From Pseudomonas frederiksbergensis (GTDB taxonomy: Bacteria > Pseudomonadota > Gammaproteobacteria > Pseudomonadales > Pseudomonadaceae), in NCBI RefSeq assembly GCF_001952935.1, contig NZ_CP018319.1, positions 2,448,501 through 2,512,500 on the forward strand: a DNA stretch of 64,000 bases, given 5' to 3'. How positions within the stretch are numbered: position 1 is the stretch's first letter; the number at the start of each line of letters is the position of its first letter. The notes below the pieces were generated by a model, which saw only the letters and a program-made list of their open reading frames with translations, had not been told where the DNA came from and made no database searches. Below are positions 44,232 to 52,972 of the stretch, one piece after another. The translations under genes and the position numbers were made by a program.

Positions 44232-44678
44232 TTACAGGGCTTTGCGAAACTGGATGAAACCGGGGCGTTCGGCGATGCGCTCGTAGAGCTGGATCGCGGT
44301 GGCGTTGGTTTCGTGGGTCAGCCAATGGACCTTGCAGCAACCGTCCTCTTTGGCTGTGGCGTAAACGTATTCGATCAACTGCCGGCCGACGCCAGTGCCG
44401 CGGGTTTCAGGCGTTACCAACAGGTCTTGCAGGTAGCAGGAGTTTTCGATGCTCCAGTTCGAGCGATGGTAGATGAAGTGCACCATGCCCACCGCTTTGC
44501 CATCGGCCCAGGCCAGCGCGGCATGGGTCGGCTCGCTCGGGTCGAGCAGGCGCTGCCAGGTGCTTTGGGTGACGGCCTCTGGCAGTTCGGTGTTGTAGAA
44601 ACGCAGGTACGCTTGCCACAAGGGTAACCAGGCGGCGTGCTCGTCGGCGGTGACCTGGCGGATGTCGATCTGACTCAT
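44232..44678 (-). CDS. GNAT family N-acetyltransferase
   Basis: This 148-residue single-domain GNAT has the acetyl-CoA-binding motif LLVTPETRGTGVGRQLIEY and the C-terminal WLTHETNATAIQLYERI. I chose ATG 44678 (AAGGA six bases upstream); another ATG two codons earlier is possible. It lies between the PaiB-like gene and the second GNAT gene with short gaps. PaiA, the usual partner of PaiB, is a polyamine acetyltransferase of this superfamily, so a polyamine or small amine substrate is plausible. Confidence 0.9.
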   Translation of the reverse strand: MSQIDIRQVTADEHAAWLPLWQAYLRFYNTELPEAVTQSTWQRLLDPSEPTHAALAWADGKAVGMVHFIYHRSNWSIENSCYLQDLLVTPETRGTGVGRQLIEYVYATAKEDGCCKVHWLTHETNATAIQLYERIAERPGFIQFRKAL

Positions 44679-44687
44679 GTTCATTCC

Positions 44688-45311
44688 TTAACGCATCAAG
44701 TGGGCGAGGGCCTGGTCGTGCACATCAGGGCTGGCGGCAAGCCCCTCGCGCACTCCGGTGATGTCTGCGGCGTTGCGGTTCTGGCTGAGCTTGCGTTTGC
44801 CTTCCAGGCGCTGGATCGGCAAGGCAAAACCGACGATGGCCTTGAGCATTCCGTCAATGTAGTCAGCGGGGGCATCAGCGACTTTCCATGGATTGGCGCG
44901 ACCCGCTTCATGACGATCGGTCAGCGCACTGACCAGAGTGCGCAGGCGATCGGCGTCGGTGAACACTTCGGCCGTACCGTATGCATGTACGGCAACGTAG
45001 TTCCAGGTCGGCACGACTTTGCCGTGCTCGGCCTTGCTCGGGTAAAACCCAGGGCTGATGTAAGCGTCGGCACCGGCAAAAATCACCAGGACTTCGGCGC
45101 CGTTTTGCAGTTCCTTCCATTGCGGATTGGCCTTGGCGAAGTGTCCATAAAGGGTGCCATTCGGGCCTTGGTCTGAACTCAGCAGCAGCGGTAAATGGCT
45201 GGCTTGCAGACCTTGTTCCCCGTGTGTGACCAATACCGCGAGGCGGGTGCCGAGTATCTGCTGGTGCAGTTCATGCAAATCATCGATGGCAAAGTTGCTG
45301 GGCGTGTACAT
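44688..45311 (-). CDS. FMN-binding negative regulator family protein (PaiB-like)
   Basis: This 207-residue split-barrel flavin-type protein has the PaiB start MYTPSNFAIDDLHELHQQI, then LYGHFAKANPQWKEL and SPGFYPSKAEHGKVVPTWNYVAVHAYG. In Bacillus, PaiB affects protease and sporulation genes; in proteobacteria the role is unclear. It is first in a presumed operon with two GNAT genes and divergent (90 bp) from a MocR regulator, which probably controls it. Confidence 0.9.
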   Translation of the reverse strand: MYTPSNFAIDDLHELHQQILGTRLAVLVTHGEQGLQASHLPLLLSSDQGPNGTLYGHFAKANPQWKELQNGAEVLVIFAGADAYISPGFYPSKAEHGKVVPTWNYVAVHAYGTAEVFTDADRLRTLVSALTDRHEAGRANPWKVADAPADYIDGMLKAIVGFALPIQRLEGKRKLSQNRNAADITGVREGLAASPDVHDQALAHLMR

Positions 45312-45401
45312 GGAGATTTCCCTTGGCGAATGCCTGCATCCTAGGCAGGCTATTGGTCTGTTGTAAGAGCCATTAACGGCCAATTTCATAGGTCCATTGC
45401 C

Positions 45402-46952
45402 ATGACCAGCGAGCCACTGTCCTTGTCATTCAACCCGGCGGGTATCGAACTCGATCGCCGTCAGGGTTTGAGTCGTCAGCTCTATCAAGCCCTGCGGGTG
45501 CGAGTGCTCGACGGTCGGCTGGCCAGCGGTACGCGATTACCGGCCAGTCGCGATCTGGCGGCGGCGTTGTCGATTTCCCGAAACAGCGTGGTCCGGGCCT
45601 ACGATCAGCTCTACGCCGAGGGCTTTATTGAAGGGCGTGTGGGTGACGGGACGTATGTCGCGCAATTGCCTCAATCAGTGTTGCCGGTGAAAAAACTATC
45701 CACAAAAGTATCCACAGGGTTGTCAACAGGGTTACCCACAGCCTTATCCACAAATTGGCTGGATTTACCTGTGGTTTCATCCAGCAAAGTTATCCACAGC
45801 GGTGCGCTGGGGCGCGTGGAAAAGAACCATTTGGCCTTGCCGCCGAGTGGTCCGCCTCGTGCGTTTCGGGTCGGTGTTCCGGCGTTCGACCTGTTTCCTT
45901 TCGAGGTTTGGGCCAAGCTGAATGCGGCTTTCTGGCGTAAGCCGGATCTGCAGCAGTTGTGTTACGGCGATCCGGCAGGCGACGCCCGTTTACGCGGTCT
46001 GATTGCCGCGTATTTGCGCAGCTCCCGGGGGATGCAGTGCACGGCTGAGCAAATAGTGATCACCAGTGGCGCACAGCAAGGGATTAGCCTTTGTGCACAG
46101 CTGCTGGTAGAGCCGGGCGATGGCGTCGCGATCGAGAATCCGGGGTATCGGGCGGCGGGTCATGCGTTCGCCGTGGCCGGTGCGCGATTGCACGGGGTGG
46201 CGGTGGACAGCGAGGGTATCGACTGCACCGAATTGAACGGGCTCAAGGATTGTCGATTGGCCTATGTCACGCCGTCGCATCAATACCCGACCGGGGTGGT
46301 GATGAGTCTGGCGCGGCGCCTGGAGTTGTTGGCCTGGGCCGAGCGAACCGAAGGTTGGATCGTCGAGGACGATTACGATGGCGAATACCGTTACAGCGGC
46401 GCACCACTGGCCCCGCTGGCTGCGCTTGATCGCCACGGGCGGGTGCTCTACGTCGGCACGTTCGGCAAAGTGGCTTTCCCGGCATTGCGCCTGGGCTATC
46501 TGGTGCTGCCAGCAGCCTTGGTGGACGCTTTCGCCCAGCGCCGCGCGGTCGATGTTCGGCATTCCGAGGTAAGCACCCAAGCCGTCATGGCCGAGTTCAT
46601 GGCGGCCGGGCATTTCCAGCGGCACATCCGCCGCATGCGCCGCGCCGCGTTGAGTCGTCGCAATACACTTCTGGCTAACTGGCCCGCGGACGTTTCCGGG
46701 GTTGGCAGCCTGCCGAATGTCGCGGCAGGGCTGCACTTGACGGTGGCGGTCGCCACTCAGGCCCGTGAACGCGAATTGATTGAAGCCGCCGCCAGCGTCG
46801 ATGTCGAGATCAACGGCCTGAGCAGTTACTGGCTACCGGATTCGAGCACTCCGGTGGATCAGCGAGCGGGACTGGTGCTGGGTTTTGCGGCGGTGCCGGA
46901 GGCGGCCATCGAATCAGCGCTTGCGCGTTTGCGCAGTGCCTGGTGCCGGTAA
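45402..46952 (+). CDS. MocR/PdxR family regulator (GntR HTH plus aminotransferase)
   Basis: This 516-residue protein has a GntR winged helix (about 20-90, with LPASRDLAAALSISRNSVVRAY), a linker (about 91-150) and a fold-type I aminotransferase domain. The PLP lysine is in YVGTFGKVAFPALRLGYL, and IVEDDYDGEYRY precedes it. MocR proteins sense PLP or amines and activate divergent genes. The linker has five L/V-S/P-T-x tetrapeptides (residues 99-118) whose DNA is an array of DnaA-box-like 9-mers with rare TTA and CTA codons. Confidence 0.93.
   Translation: MTSEPLSLSFNPAGIELDRRQGLSRQLYQALRVRVLDGRLASGTRLPASRDLAAALSISRNSVVRAYDQLYAEGFIEGRVGDGTYVAQLPQSVLPVKKLSTKVSTGLSTGLPTALSTNWLDLPVVSSSKVIHSGALGRVEKNHLALPPSGPPRAFRVGVPAFDLFPFEVWAKLNAAFWRKPDLQQLCYGDPAGDARLRGLIAAYLRSSRGMQCTAEQIVITSGAQQGISLCAQLLVEPGDGVAIENPGYRAAGHAFAVAGARLHGVAVDSEGIDCTELNGLKDCRLAYVTPSHQYPTGVVMSLARRLELLAWAERTEGWIVEDDYDGEYRYSGAPLAPLAALDRHGRVLYVGTFGKVAFPALRLGYLVLPAALVDAFAQRRAVDVRHSEVSTQAVMAEFMAAGHFQRHIRRMRRAALSRRNTLLANWPADVSGVGSLPNVAAGLHLTVAVATQARERELIEAAASVDVEINGLSSYWLPDSSTPVDQRAGLVLGFAAVPEAAIESALARLRSAWCR
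45696..45798 (+). other. array of six DnaA-box-like 9-mers
   Basis: Sites on the plus strand: CTATCCACA 45696, GTATCCACA 45708, TTGTCAACA 45720, TTACCCACA 45732, TTATCCACA 45744 and TTATCCACA 45790. The first five are spaced exactly 12 bp. Two are perfect to the consensus; three have one mismatch and one has two. The first five are read in frame as leucine/valine-Ser/Pro-Thr, but the sixth is in another reading frame (V-I-H-S). Another isolated perfect box is at 21189-21197. Confidence 0.65.
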
Positions 46953-47005
46953 AGGGCGCACTGGTGATTCGACGCAGTACGTAGTCGGCTGCAAGATCGT
47001 CTTTT

Positions 47006-47045
47006 CATCTCGCTGTGCAATGTCTTCGACGCTGACAGCGAGATG
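47006..47045. repeat. 11-bp inverted repeat between MocR and the toxin-like gene
   Basis: CATCTCGCTGT and ACAGCGAGATG are perfect inverted copies over an 18-base loop, 54 bases past the MocR stop. There is no T-run, so it is a weak terminator candidate for either convergent gene. Confidence 0.5.
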
Positions 47046-47074
47046 AACGGGAGAGCTGGTCGGTGGAGGGTGCG

Positions 47075-50000
47075 TCAGGAAGTGCTCACCTTGGGAAAGA
47101 ACAGCGATCGGGCCAGCTGAGGGCTGATTCTGCTGCGATAGATCTCGATCGCTTCCTGGTTGCTGGTGCTTGCCCCTATATCGACACTGCCCAGCAGCCG
47201 TTGCTCGCGGGTTTTCAAATGAGCGGCGGTATAGGCCTGGACCTCGTCCTTGAGCTGGGCGTAGTGAAAGTGGGCGTACCAAAGCACGCGGGCAGTGGTG
47301 GCCTCCCGCACTTCGTATTCCTGCAGATAATCCCGGCGCTGCCCTTTGAGTCGACGTCGGTCTCCCACGCGCACGATGTCGACTTCGCCTTTGCTGTGTA
47401 ACCATTCGACGCGGGCGGCGGTAGGCGGTTGTCGTTTGGTCATCTCAAGCCGCAGGCGATGGCCTTCGGCATAGAGTCGGGTGGTTTGTGTGGCCAGTTG
47501 CGTCAATACCGGTTGTGCCTCGTTCGCATGATCCTGCGTGGCATTGCTTTGGATGAGCGCTGCGTTGATCGCTTTGGCGGCGTCTTCAAGGCGAGAGGCC
47601 TGCTGGTGGAACACTTCCTCTATTTCCACCGGGAGCTGCCAGGACTGTTTTGAGTCAGCTTCGGCACGTTGCATAAAGGCGGGCAGAGAATCCAGCAGCG
47701 ATTGTCCTGCCGTTATGCGTGCCCCCGGGTCAGGCAGGCGCCCTTTGGGAGCCTGCGGTTTCTTCGTCAACCGTTCGACCCAGACCCCAGGGGTCTTTTC
47801 GTGGAAAGTGGCGATCACCTTGCCGGTCACCGGGGCGGTGACGTCCACGAGGACCATTTTTCCGGGCGCGTTTTTACGGGTCTGGCCGATCACGGTGCCT
47901 TTGAAGCGCGTCGTGATGACTCTCTTGTTTGACGCCGATGAGGTGCGTGACGGGCCGGGTGCAGGCTCCAGGAGTCGCTGCTCGCGCAGCAAGTCCGCCA
48001 GATGCCCTACGGTCTGCTGATGGAACTCCTCGATACGGCCCTGCAGTCGCTCAAATTGCTTTTGCTCGATCTGCTCCTGGTAGGTCGCTGTGAAGCTCTT
48101 GAGGCGTTGTTCGATGGCGGCGAACTGATCGACCAGATTGTTCAAGGCCTCGATCCGGTCACCCATGTTCAGCAGCTGCTCATCACCCATCAACTCCATT
48201 GCACTATTCACCGTCAGATCGGCATCTTCGACAATCTGCTCGATGGAAGCTTTGGCTGCGGACCGTTCGGGCGTTTCGCCAGATTTGAGGCACAGCTCGC
48301 GGGCCAGCGTGACCTGCAGGGACTTGAGGTCCGGGAGGTTGAATTTAGGCAGTTGTTTTTGGTAATCGAGGAGCAACTGCTCAGCGTTTTTGCCCAGTCG
48401 TCTCAACTCCTGGAAGCGCAACTGAGCGAACTCGACCTTCTGAATAATCCCTTGGGTCAGGTCTGACATGGCTTCAAACGTCCCGGTGGGAGGAGGGGAG
48501 CCGCTTTTTTCTTCGGCATCGAGATGTTCCATGGTCAGCTTCAGGGCATCGACGAAGGCCGGGTATTTCTCGTCGATCCAGGTTTGGTTGAAAAACAGTT
48601 GAGTTCCCAGCATTTCGATCATCGCGACACGGTAGTTGGGCACTTCCTCGACCAGATTGAGCGATTTGACTTTCTCGATCGTGGTTTCATATTCGGCGGT
48701 GCGCTCCTCCAGTTTTTCGAGAAATGTTTGTCGAGCGGCAGCGATTGCCTCTGGGGGGGCGTCTTTCATGGTTTTGTAGGCGTCGGTAATACTTTTTCGT
48801 TTGTCCGCCATCTGCGCATCGAAAACGGCCAGATAAGTCTTGATCTCGGCGGTTTTGCTTGCGTTGGCTTTTTGTAATGCCTTGAGCCTGCTTTTCTTGC
48901 CGCCGCCCCGCAGGCGCAGCCTGATATCGATGACCCATTCGCCTTTGGAATTGCTGATCAACAAGGGGCCGGTGATGGACGGTTGCTTGCGGGTATCAAT
49001 GATCTGAACGATTTCATCGTCGTTCACGAAGACTTCGAACCATCGTTCGCCCACCGGGGCATAGTATTTGGACTGATGTTCATAGAGGTGTTTGTACAAG
49101 CCTTCGGTACTGGCCTCTCCGAGTCCTTGCGGTTTGGGGATTTTGTATCGGTCCAGGGTTGGCCCAAGCCCTGCGCTGTTGCTATTGAGCACGGTCGTGG
49201 GGTGAAGCGAGGTCTGGTGTTCAACCGGCAGATAATCGTCCGCAATATCAGGCAGTTGTATGCTGGCCGGGGTCTGGGCCGGAGGAGTTTTCTGCGCGCT
49301 GGCAATGATGGGTTTTTCGGTCTGCGATACGCGGTCTCGCGCGGGTTGGCGGCGGGCGGTCGCGTGGTGAGCCAGCACCATGCCCAGGGTCAGGAACAAG
49401 TCGGTCAGGGCGGACCATTGTGCCGTCGTATCCTGGTTTTCCCGGGCGTCGATGCCTTCTTGCAGATCGTCCAGAATCTGCCAGATCCACGCAGCCGTTC
49501 CGGCGGTTCGACCGAGAAACGGCAACACGGCGCTGAATATCATCCAGGCGTGTTGTTTGAAACTGGCCCAGCGGCTTTCGGCATTGGACACCGAGTCCCG
49601 CTCGCTCTTCATGATCAGTGCGTTGGCGTTGGCCTTGAACAGTTTCATCAGGCGGTCGTGCTCGATCACTTTCTGCCCGAAGGACACCGGCCCGCTCATC
49701 TGCCGAGAGATGTCTGGGTCGACCAGCAGTTGTGACAACGTCCAGACCGAGGGTAATTCCCCCGGGAAGACATACTGCGAATAGTTGAACCGAACGTCGT
49801 CCGGCAACCATGCCAGGGTTGATGCCCGCAGCTCCTTGGAGTGTTTGATTGCATACAGCAGGTTGGCGGCCGTGGGGTACTGCGTCAGCGGTTGCTCAAG
49901 CAGTGGGCGATAGAGAATGCAGGGCCCCTTGGCCATGTCCCGTGGCCCGATCACAAACATGTTGGTGACTTCATCAGGGGTTTTGTTATTCCGCTGGCTG

Positions 50001-51700
50001 GGAATGAACGCCAGCGGACGGATCACGATCTCTTGCCCGTCGACCCACCGGTCGGCATTCAGCACATTCATTGCCGCCACGACGTAGCGATAGCCCTTTT
50101 CGTCGATGCCATGTTCGCCAAGGATTTTGCTTTGCAATGCTTGTAGCGCCAGTTGGATACGCAAGTTACTGGCGTAGAGGCGTTGACGGCGCAGCGATTC
50201 CAGCGGGTCATCCAGTAGCTTGCTCTTGACCCACGCGGGGTAGGCCGCACCGATATCGACGGCGCTGATGGCCGTCTTGACATAGTCGGGCGTCATCCAG
50301 GTCGGCACCGCTGTGCCGTCTTTGTACTGCACCGACTGGTTACCCAGAGGAAGGGCGATGAGGTTTTCGAGCGCCAGTTCGGCAAGGCCCAGGCGTTTGG
50401 TCTCGTTCATGCCGGGAGCCGTGAATGTCCCCCATACCACTTGACTGTCAATAACGATCTCGACGTTCTCAAGCTTCATGCTGGCTACATCACTGTGGCT
50501 TTTGAGCATGTGGGCTCGAAGTGCATCCAGCGTGAATGTCTTGATCGGAGCAATATCGTCGTCGAAGGATTTTCCGTTGTTACGCAGTTGCAGCAGCGCC
50601 AGATCAAACAGGTGTCGGCTGTAGCAACCCAGATCGAATGGCGAAGCGTCGTTCAGCCATTCGGGGATCAGCCGCTGCACCTTTTCGAAGTGCGAAACCT
50701 GGGTGGTTTGAGTCCTGCCGCTCACCTCTGTTGCGGGATGGGTGAGGGCGGGAATCGCCGGCCTGCTGGTCCGTTTTGCAAACTCCAGGCTGGCAATGGC
50801 ATCCGTCTGAAGAGCAATCAGTGCGACGGCCTGATGATCGAAAAAATTCCCGGCGGGTTCGAACAGGCGCCATTGGAGCGTGGCCTCGGGAGGCAGTTCT
50901 TCAACATACTTCGGCAAATCCTCGCCGAGTTTTTCCAGCGACTCATATGTCCCAAAGCCTGACGCGATGGAGTGGGTCAGAATGATTGTGCGTGTCCCGA
51001 CGGTGCCGATCACGACGGTCAGATCCGTACGATTGAGGTGGCTGGACACTGCGCCATCGAGCCGGTCGAAGTCGATCAGGCAGACCCGAATCTTGTAGGT
51101 GTCATGGGGGGTACGCAACTTTGCATCGGGATAGTTGAAGACGTTGCGCGCAATGGCTAGCTGGTGCGTATCCCAGCCCTCAACCTTTTCAACATTCCAG
51201 ACCTGGCGCAATGACTGCGACAACGTCTGCCAACGCAGGGTCGTGCCTTGGGCGGGCTGGTCCCAGTATTCGAGTTGTTGTTCCTGGTAAGCCACCAACA
51301 GGAGGGGGGACAGTTTATTGATCAGGCGTCCTATCGCATCGATCTTGACCGGAAGGTGGATAGGCGTGGTCGCTCCGGGATTCAGGCTCAGGAAATGTTC
51401 ACCGTCGAGATAGGTCACTGATCCGCCTGAGCCGGAGTGCCGCAGCAACGTGTCAGTCAATGACTCGAATCTCATTGATCCGGGGTGGACAGTCCCGGCG
51501 ATGATTTTCCAGGTCGGTGTGACGACCATCGCCATAGCGGGGTTAATGTCCAATTGTGGATACAGCTTTTTCAGGTCGTCTCGAAGAATACGAGTGGCCA
51601 CCTCCCTGATAGAGGGGCCAGTGACCAGTTGGGTGAGCAGATCATTTGGATTGCTGGATGCCGGATCGGCTTCGACTGCATTCGTTTCGGTAGAAGACAT
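47075..51700 (-). CDS. large dermonecrotic-toxin-like protein (DUF6543 type)
   Basis: This 1541-residue protein resembles the large Pseudomonas proteins annotated as dermonecrotic toxin domain-containing. N-terminal and central parts match that class (IREVATRILRDDLKKLYPQ; later DRYKIPKPQGLGEASTEGLYK and GERWFEVFVNDDEIVQI). A hydrophobic stretch lies near the middle (AWMIFSAVLPFLGRTAGTAA and LFLTLGMVLAHHA), and long helical, coiled-coil-prone segments fill the rest. No signal peptide is seen. AAGGA lies six bases before ATG 51700. No immunity, secretion or chaperone gene adjoins. Function is inferred from resemblance only. Confidence 0.75.
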   Translation of the reverse strand: MSSTETNAVEADPASSNPNDLLTQLVTGPSIREVATRILRDDLKKLYPQLDINPAMAMVVTPTWKIIAGTVHPGSMRFESLTDTLLRHSGSGGSVTYLDGEHFLSLNPGATTPIHLPVKIDAIGRLINKLSPLLLVAYQEQQLEYWDQPAQGTTLRWQTLSQSLRQVWNVEKVEGWDTHQLAIARNVFNYPDAKLRTPHDTYKIRVCLIDFDRLDGAVSSHLNRTDLTVVIGTVGTRTIILTHSIASGFGTYESLEKLGEDLPKYVEELPPEATLQWRLFEPAGNFFDHQAVALIALQTDAIASLEFAKRTSRPAIPALTHPATEVSGRTQTTQVSHFEKVQRLIPEWLNDASPFDLGCYSRHLFDLALLQLRNNGKSFDDDIAPIKTFTLDALRAHMLKSHSDVASMKLENVEIVIDSQVVWGTFTAPGMNETKRLGLAELALENLIALPLGNQSVQYKDGTAVPTWMTPDYVKTAISAVDIGAAYPAWVKSKLLDDPLESLRRQRLYASNLRIQLALQALQSKILGEHGIDEKGYRYVVAAMNVLNADRWVDGQEIVIRPLAFIPSQRNNKTPDEVTNMFVIGPRDMAKGPCILYRPLLEQPLTQYPTAANLLYAIKHSKELRASTLAWLPDDVRFNYSQYVFPGELPSVWTLSQLLVDPDISRQMSGPVSFGQKVIEHDRLMKLFKANANALIMKSERDSVSNAESRWASFKQHAWMIFSAVLPFLGRTAGTAAWIWQILDDLQEGIDARENQDTTAQWSALTDLFLTLGMVLAHHATARRQPARDRVSQTEKPIIASAQKTPPAQTPASIQLPDIADDYLPVEHQTSLHPTTVLNSNSAGLGPTLDRYKIPKPQGLGEASTEGLYKHLYEHQSKYYAPVGERWFEVFVNDDEIVQIIDTRKQPSITGPLLISNSKGEWVIDIRLRLRGGGKKSRLKALQKANASKTAEIKTYLAVFDAQMADKRKSITDAYKTMKDAPPEAIAAARQTFLEKLEERTAEYETTIEKVKSLNLVEEVPNYRVAMIEMLGTQLFFNQTWIDEKYPAFVDALKLTMEHLDAEEKSGSPPPTGTFEAMSDLTQGIIQKVEFAQLRFQELRRLGKNAEQLLLDYQKQLPKFNLPDLKSLQVTLARELCLKSGETPERSAAKASIEQIVEDADLTVNSAMELMGDEQLLNMGDRIEALNNLVDQFAAIEQRLKSFTATYQEQIEQKQFERLQGRIEEFHQQTVGHLADLLREQRLLEPAPGPSRTSSASNKRVITTRFKGTVIGQTRKNAPGKMVLVDVTAPVTGKVIATFHEKTPGVWVERLTKKPQAPKGRLPDPGARITAGQSLLDSLPAFMQRAEADSKQSWQLPVEIEEVFHQQASRLEDAAKAINAALIQSNATQDHANEAQPVLTQLATQTTRLYAEGHRLRLEMTKRQPPTAARVEWLHSKGEVDIVRVGDRRRLKGQRRDYLQEYEVREATTARVLWYAHFHYAQLKDEVQAYTAAHLKTREQRLLGSVDIGASTSNQEAIEIYRSRISPQLARSLFFPKVSTS

Positions 51701-51806
51701 GTGCATTCCTTTCTGAGTGGCTGGGACGTGCGCGTCAACGCGCCGGTCAGGTTCGGAAAGTAGCGGGGTGGGGGGGCGGTCGGGCGGTACTTAAATATCG
51801 TCAGGT

Positions 51807-51833
51807 AAAAAAAGACCCGCACGGGGCGGGTCT
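51807..51833 (-). terminator. intrinsic terminator after the polyamine-binding protein gene
   Basis: Read on the minus strand, AGACCCGCC-CCGT-GCGGGTCT is followed by seven T. It lies 26 bases past the stop at 51860 and before the toxin-like gene's promoter region. Confidence 0.88.
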
Positions 51834-51859
51834 TCAAGGGTGCGTAAATGATGGTTTGC

Positions 51860-52960
51860 TCAAGTCCCGGATTTGATCTTGGTCCAGGCCCGGGTCCGTG
51901 CCCGTTCGGCGTCACGGGGCAGCGGTTGCAGGGTGTACAGCGTGCTCATCGCCGCTTCGGTCGGGTACAGGTTCGGGTTGTTGCGGATCGCCGGGTCGAC
52001 CAGTTCGGTGGCGTCCTTGTTCGGGTTCGGGTAGCCGACGAAGTCGCTGACCGGCGCAATCACTTGCGGCTGCAACAAGTAGTTGATGAAGGTGTAGGCG
52101 TCTTCCGGGTTCTTCGCGCCTTTGGGGATGGAGAGCATGTCGAACCAGATCGGCGCGCCTTCTTTGGGCAGGCGCATGTCGACGATCACGCCGTTCTTGG
52201 CTTCCTTGGCGCGGTTGGCGGCCTGGGAGAAGCTGCCGGAATAACCGACCGCGACGCAGATGTCACCGTTGGCAATGTCGGCCATGTACTTCGAGGAATG
52301 GAAGTAGGTGATGTACGGACGAATCTTCATCAACAGCGCTTCAGCCTTTTCGTAGTCCGCCGGTTTCTTGCTGTTGGGGTCCAGGCCGAGGTGTTGCAGG
52401 GCCAGTGGCAGGATCTCCGACGGCGAGTCGAGCAAAGCCACGCCGCACTGCTTGAGCTTGCTGATGTTCTCTTCCTTGAAGATCAGGTCCCAGCTGTCCA
52501 CCGGTGCGTTGTCGCCCAAAGCCGTCTTGATCTTGTCCGGGTTGAAGCCGATCAGAATGGTCCCGTACATGTAGGGCACGGCGAATTTATTGCCCGGGTC
52601 GTTGGCTTCGATCAGCTTCATCAGCTTGGGGTCGAGGTGGTTCCAGTTCGGCAATTTGCTGCGGTCCAGCGGCTGGAACACTCCGGCTTCGATCTGCTTG
52701 GCGAGGAATACATTGGACGGTACCACCACGTCGTAACCGGAGTTGCCGGTCAGCAGCTTGGCCTCCAGGGCTTCGTTGGTGTCGAAGATGTCGTAGACCA
52801 GTTTGGTCTGGGGGTTCTGGGCCTTGAAATCTTCCAGCGCTTTGGGGGTGATGTAGTCGAACCAGTTGTAGACGCGCAACGTTCGCTCTTCAGCATGAAC
52901 GGCGCCACTGAGCACGGTGGCACACAGGGCGGGCGCGATAAAACGCTTGAGACTGATCAT
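51860..52960 (-). CDS. polyamine ABC transporter substrate-binding protein (PotF/SpuD-like)
   Basis: This 366-residue periplasmic protein has a signal peptide (MISLKRFIAPALCATVLSGAVHA) and the PotD/PotF opening RTLRVYNWFDYITPKALEDF. Conserved FDTNEALEAKLLTGNSGYDVVVPS follows. It lies 12 bp after an acetylpolyamine amidohydrolase gene, so its ligand may be putrescine, spermidine or their acetyl forms. No permease or ATPase gene is near. Confidence 0.92.
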   Translation of the reverse strand: MISLKRFIAPALCATVLSGAVHAEERTLRVYNWFDYITPKALEDFKAQNPQTKLVYDIFDTNEALEAKLLTGNSGYDVVVPSNVFLAKQIEAGVFQPLDRSKLPNWNHLDPKLMKLIEANDPGNKFAVPYMYGTILIGFNPDKIKTALGDNAPVDSWDLIFKEENISKLKQCGVALLDSPSEILPLALQHLGLDPNSKKPADYEKAEALLMKIRPYITYFHSSKYMADIANGDICVAVGYSGSFSQAANRAKEAKNGVIVDMRLPKEGAPIWFDMLSIPKGAKNPEDAYTFINYLLQPQVIAPVSDFVGYPNPNKDATELVDPAIRNNPNLYPTEAAMSTLYTLQPLPRDAERARTRAWTKIKSGT

Positions 52961-52972
52961 TGTTCCAATTCC

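Noticed and set aside
45402..46952. Chromosomal replication origin at the DnaA-box cluster
   Set aside because: There is no dnaA, dnaN, gidA or rpmH nearby, no AT-rich unwinding region, and the boxes lie inside a coding sequence.
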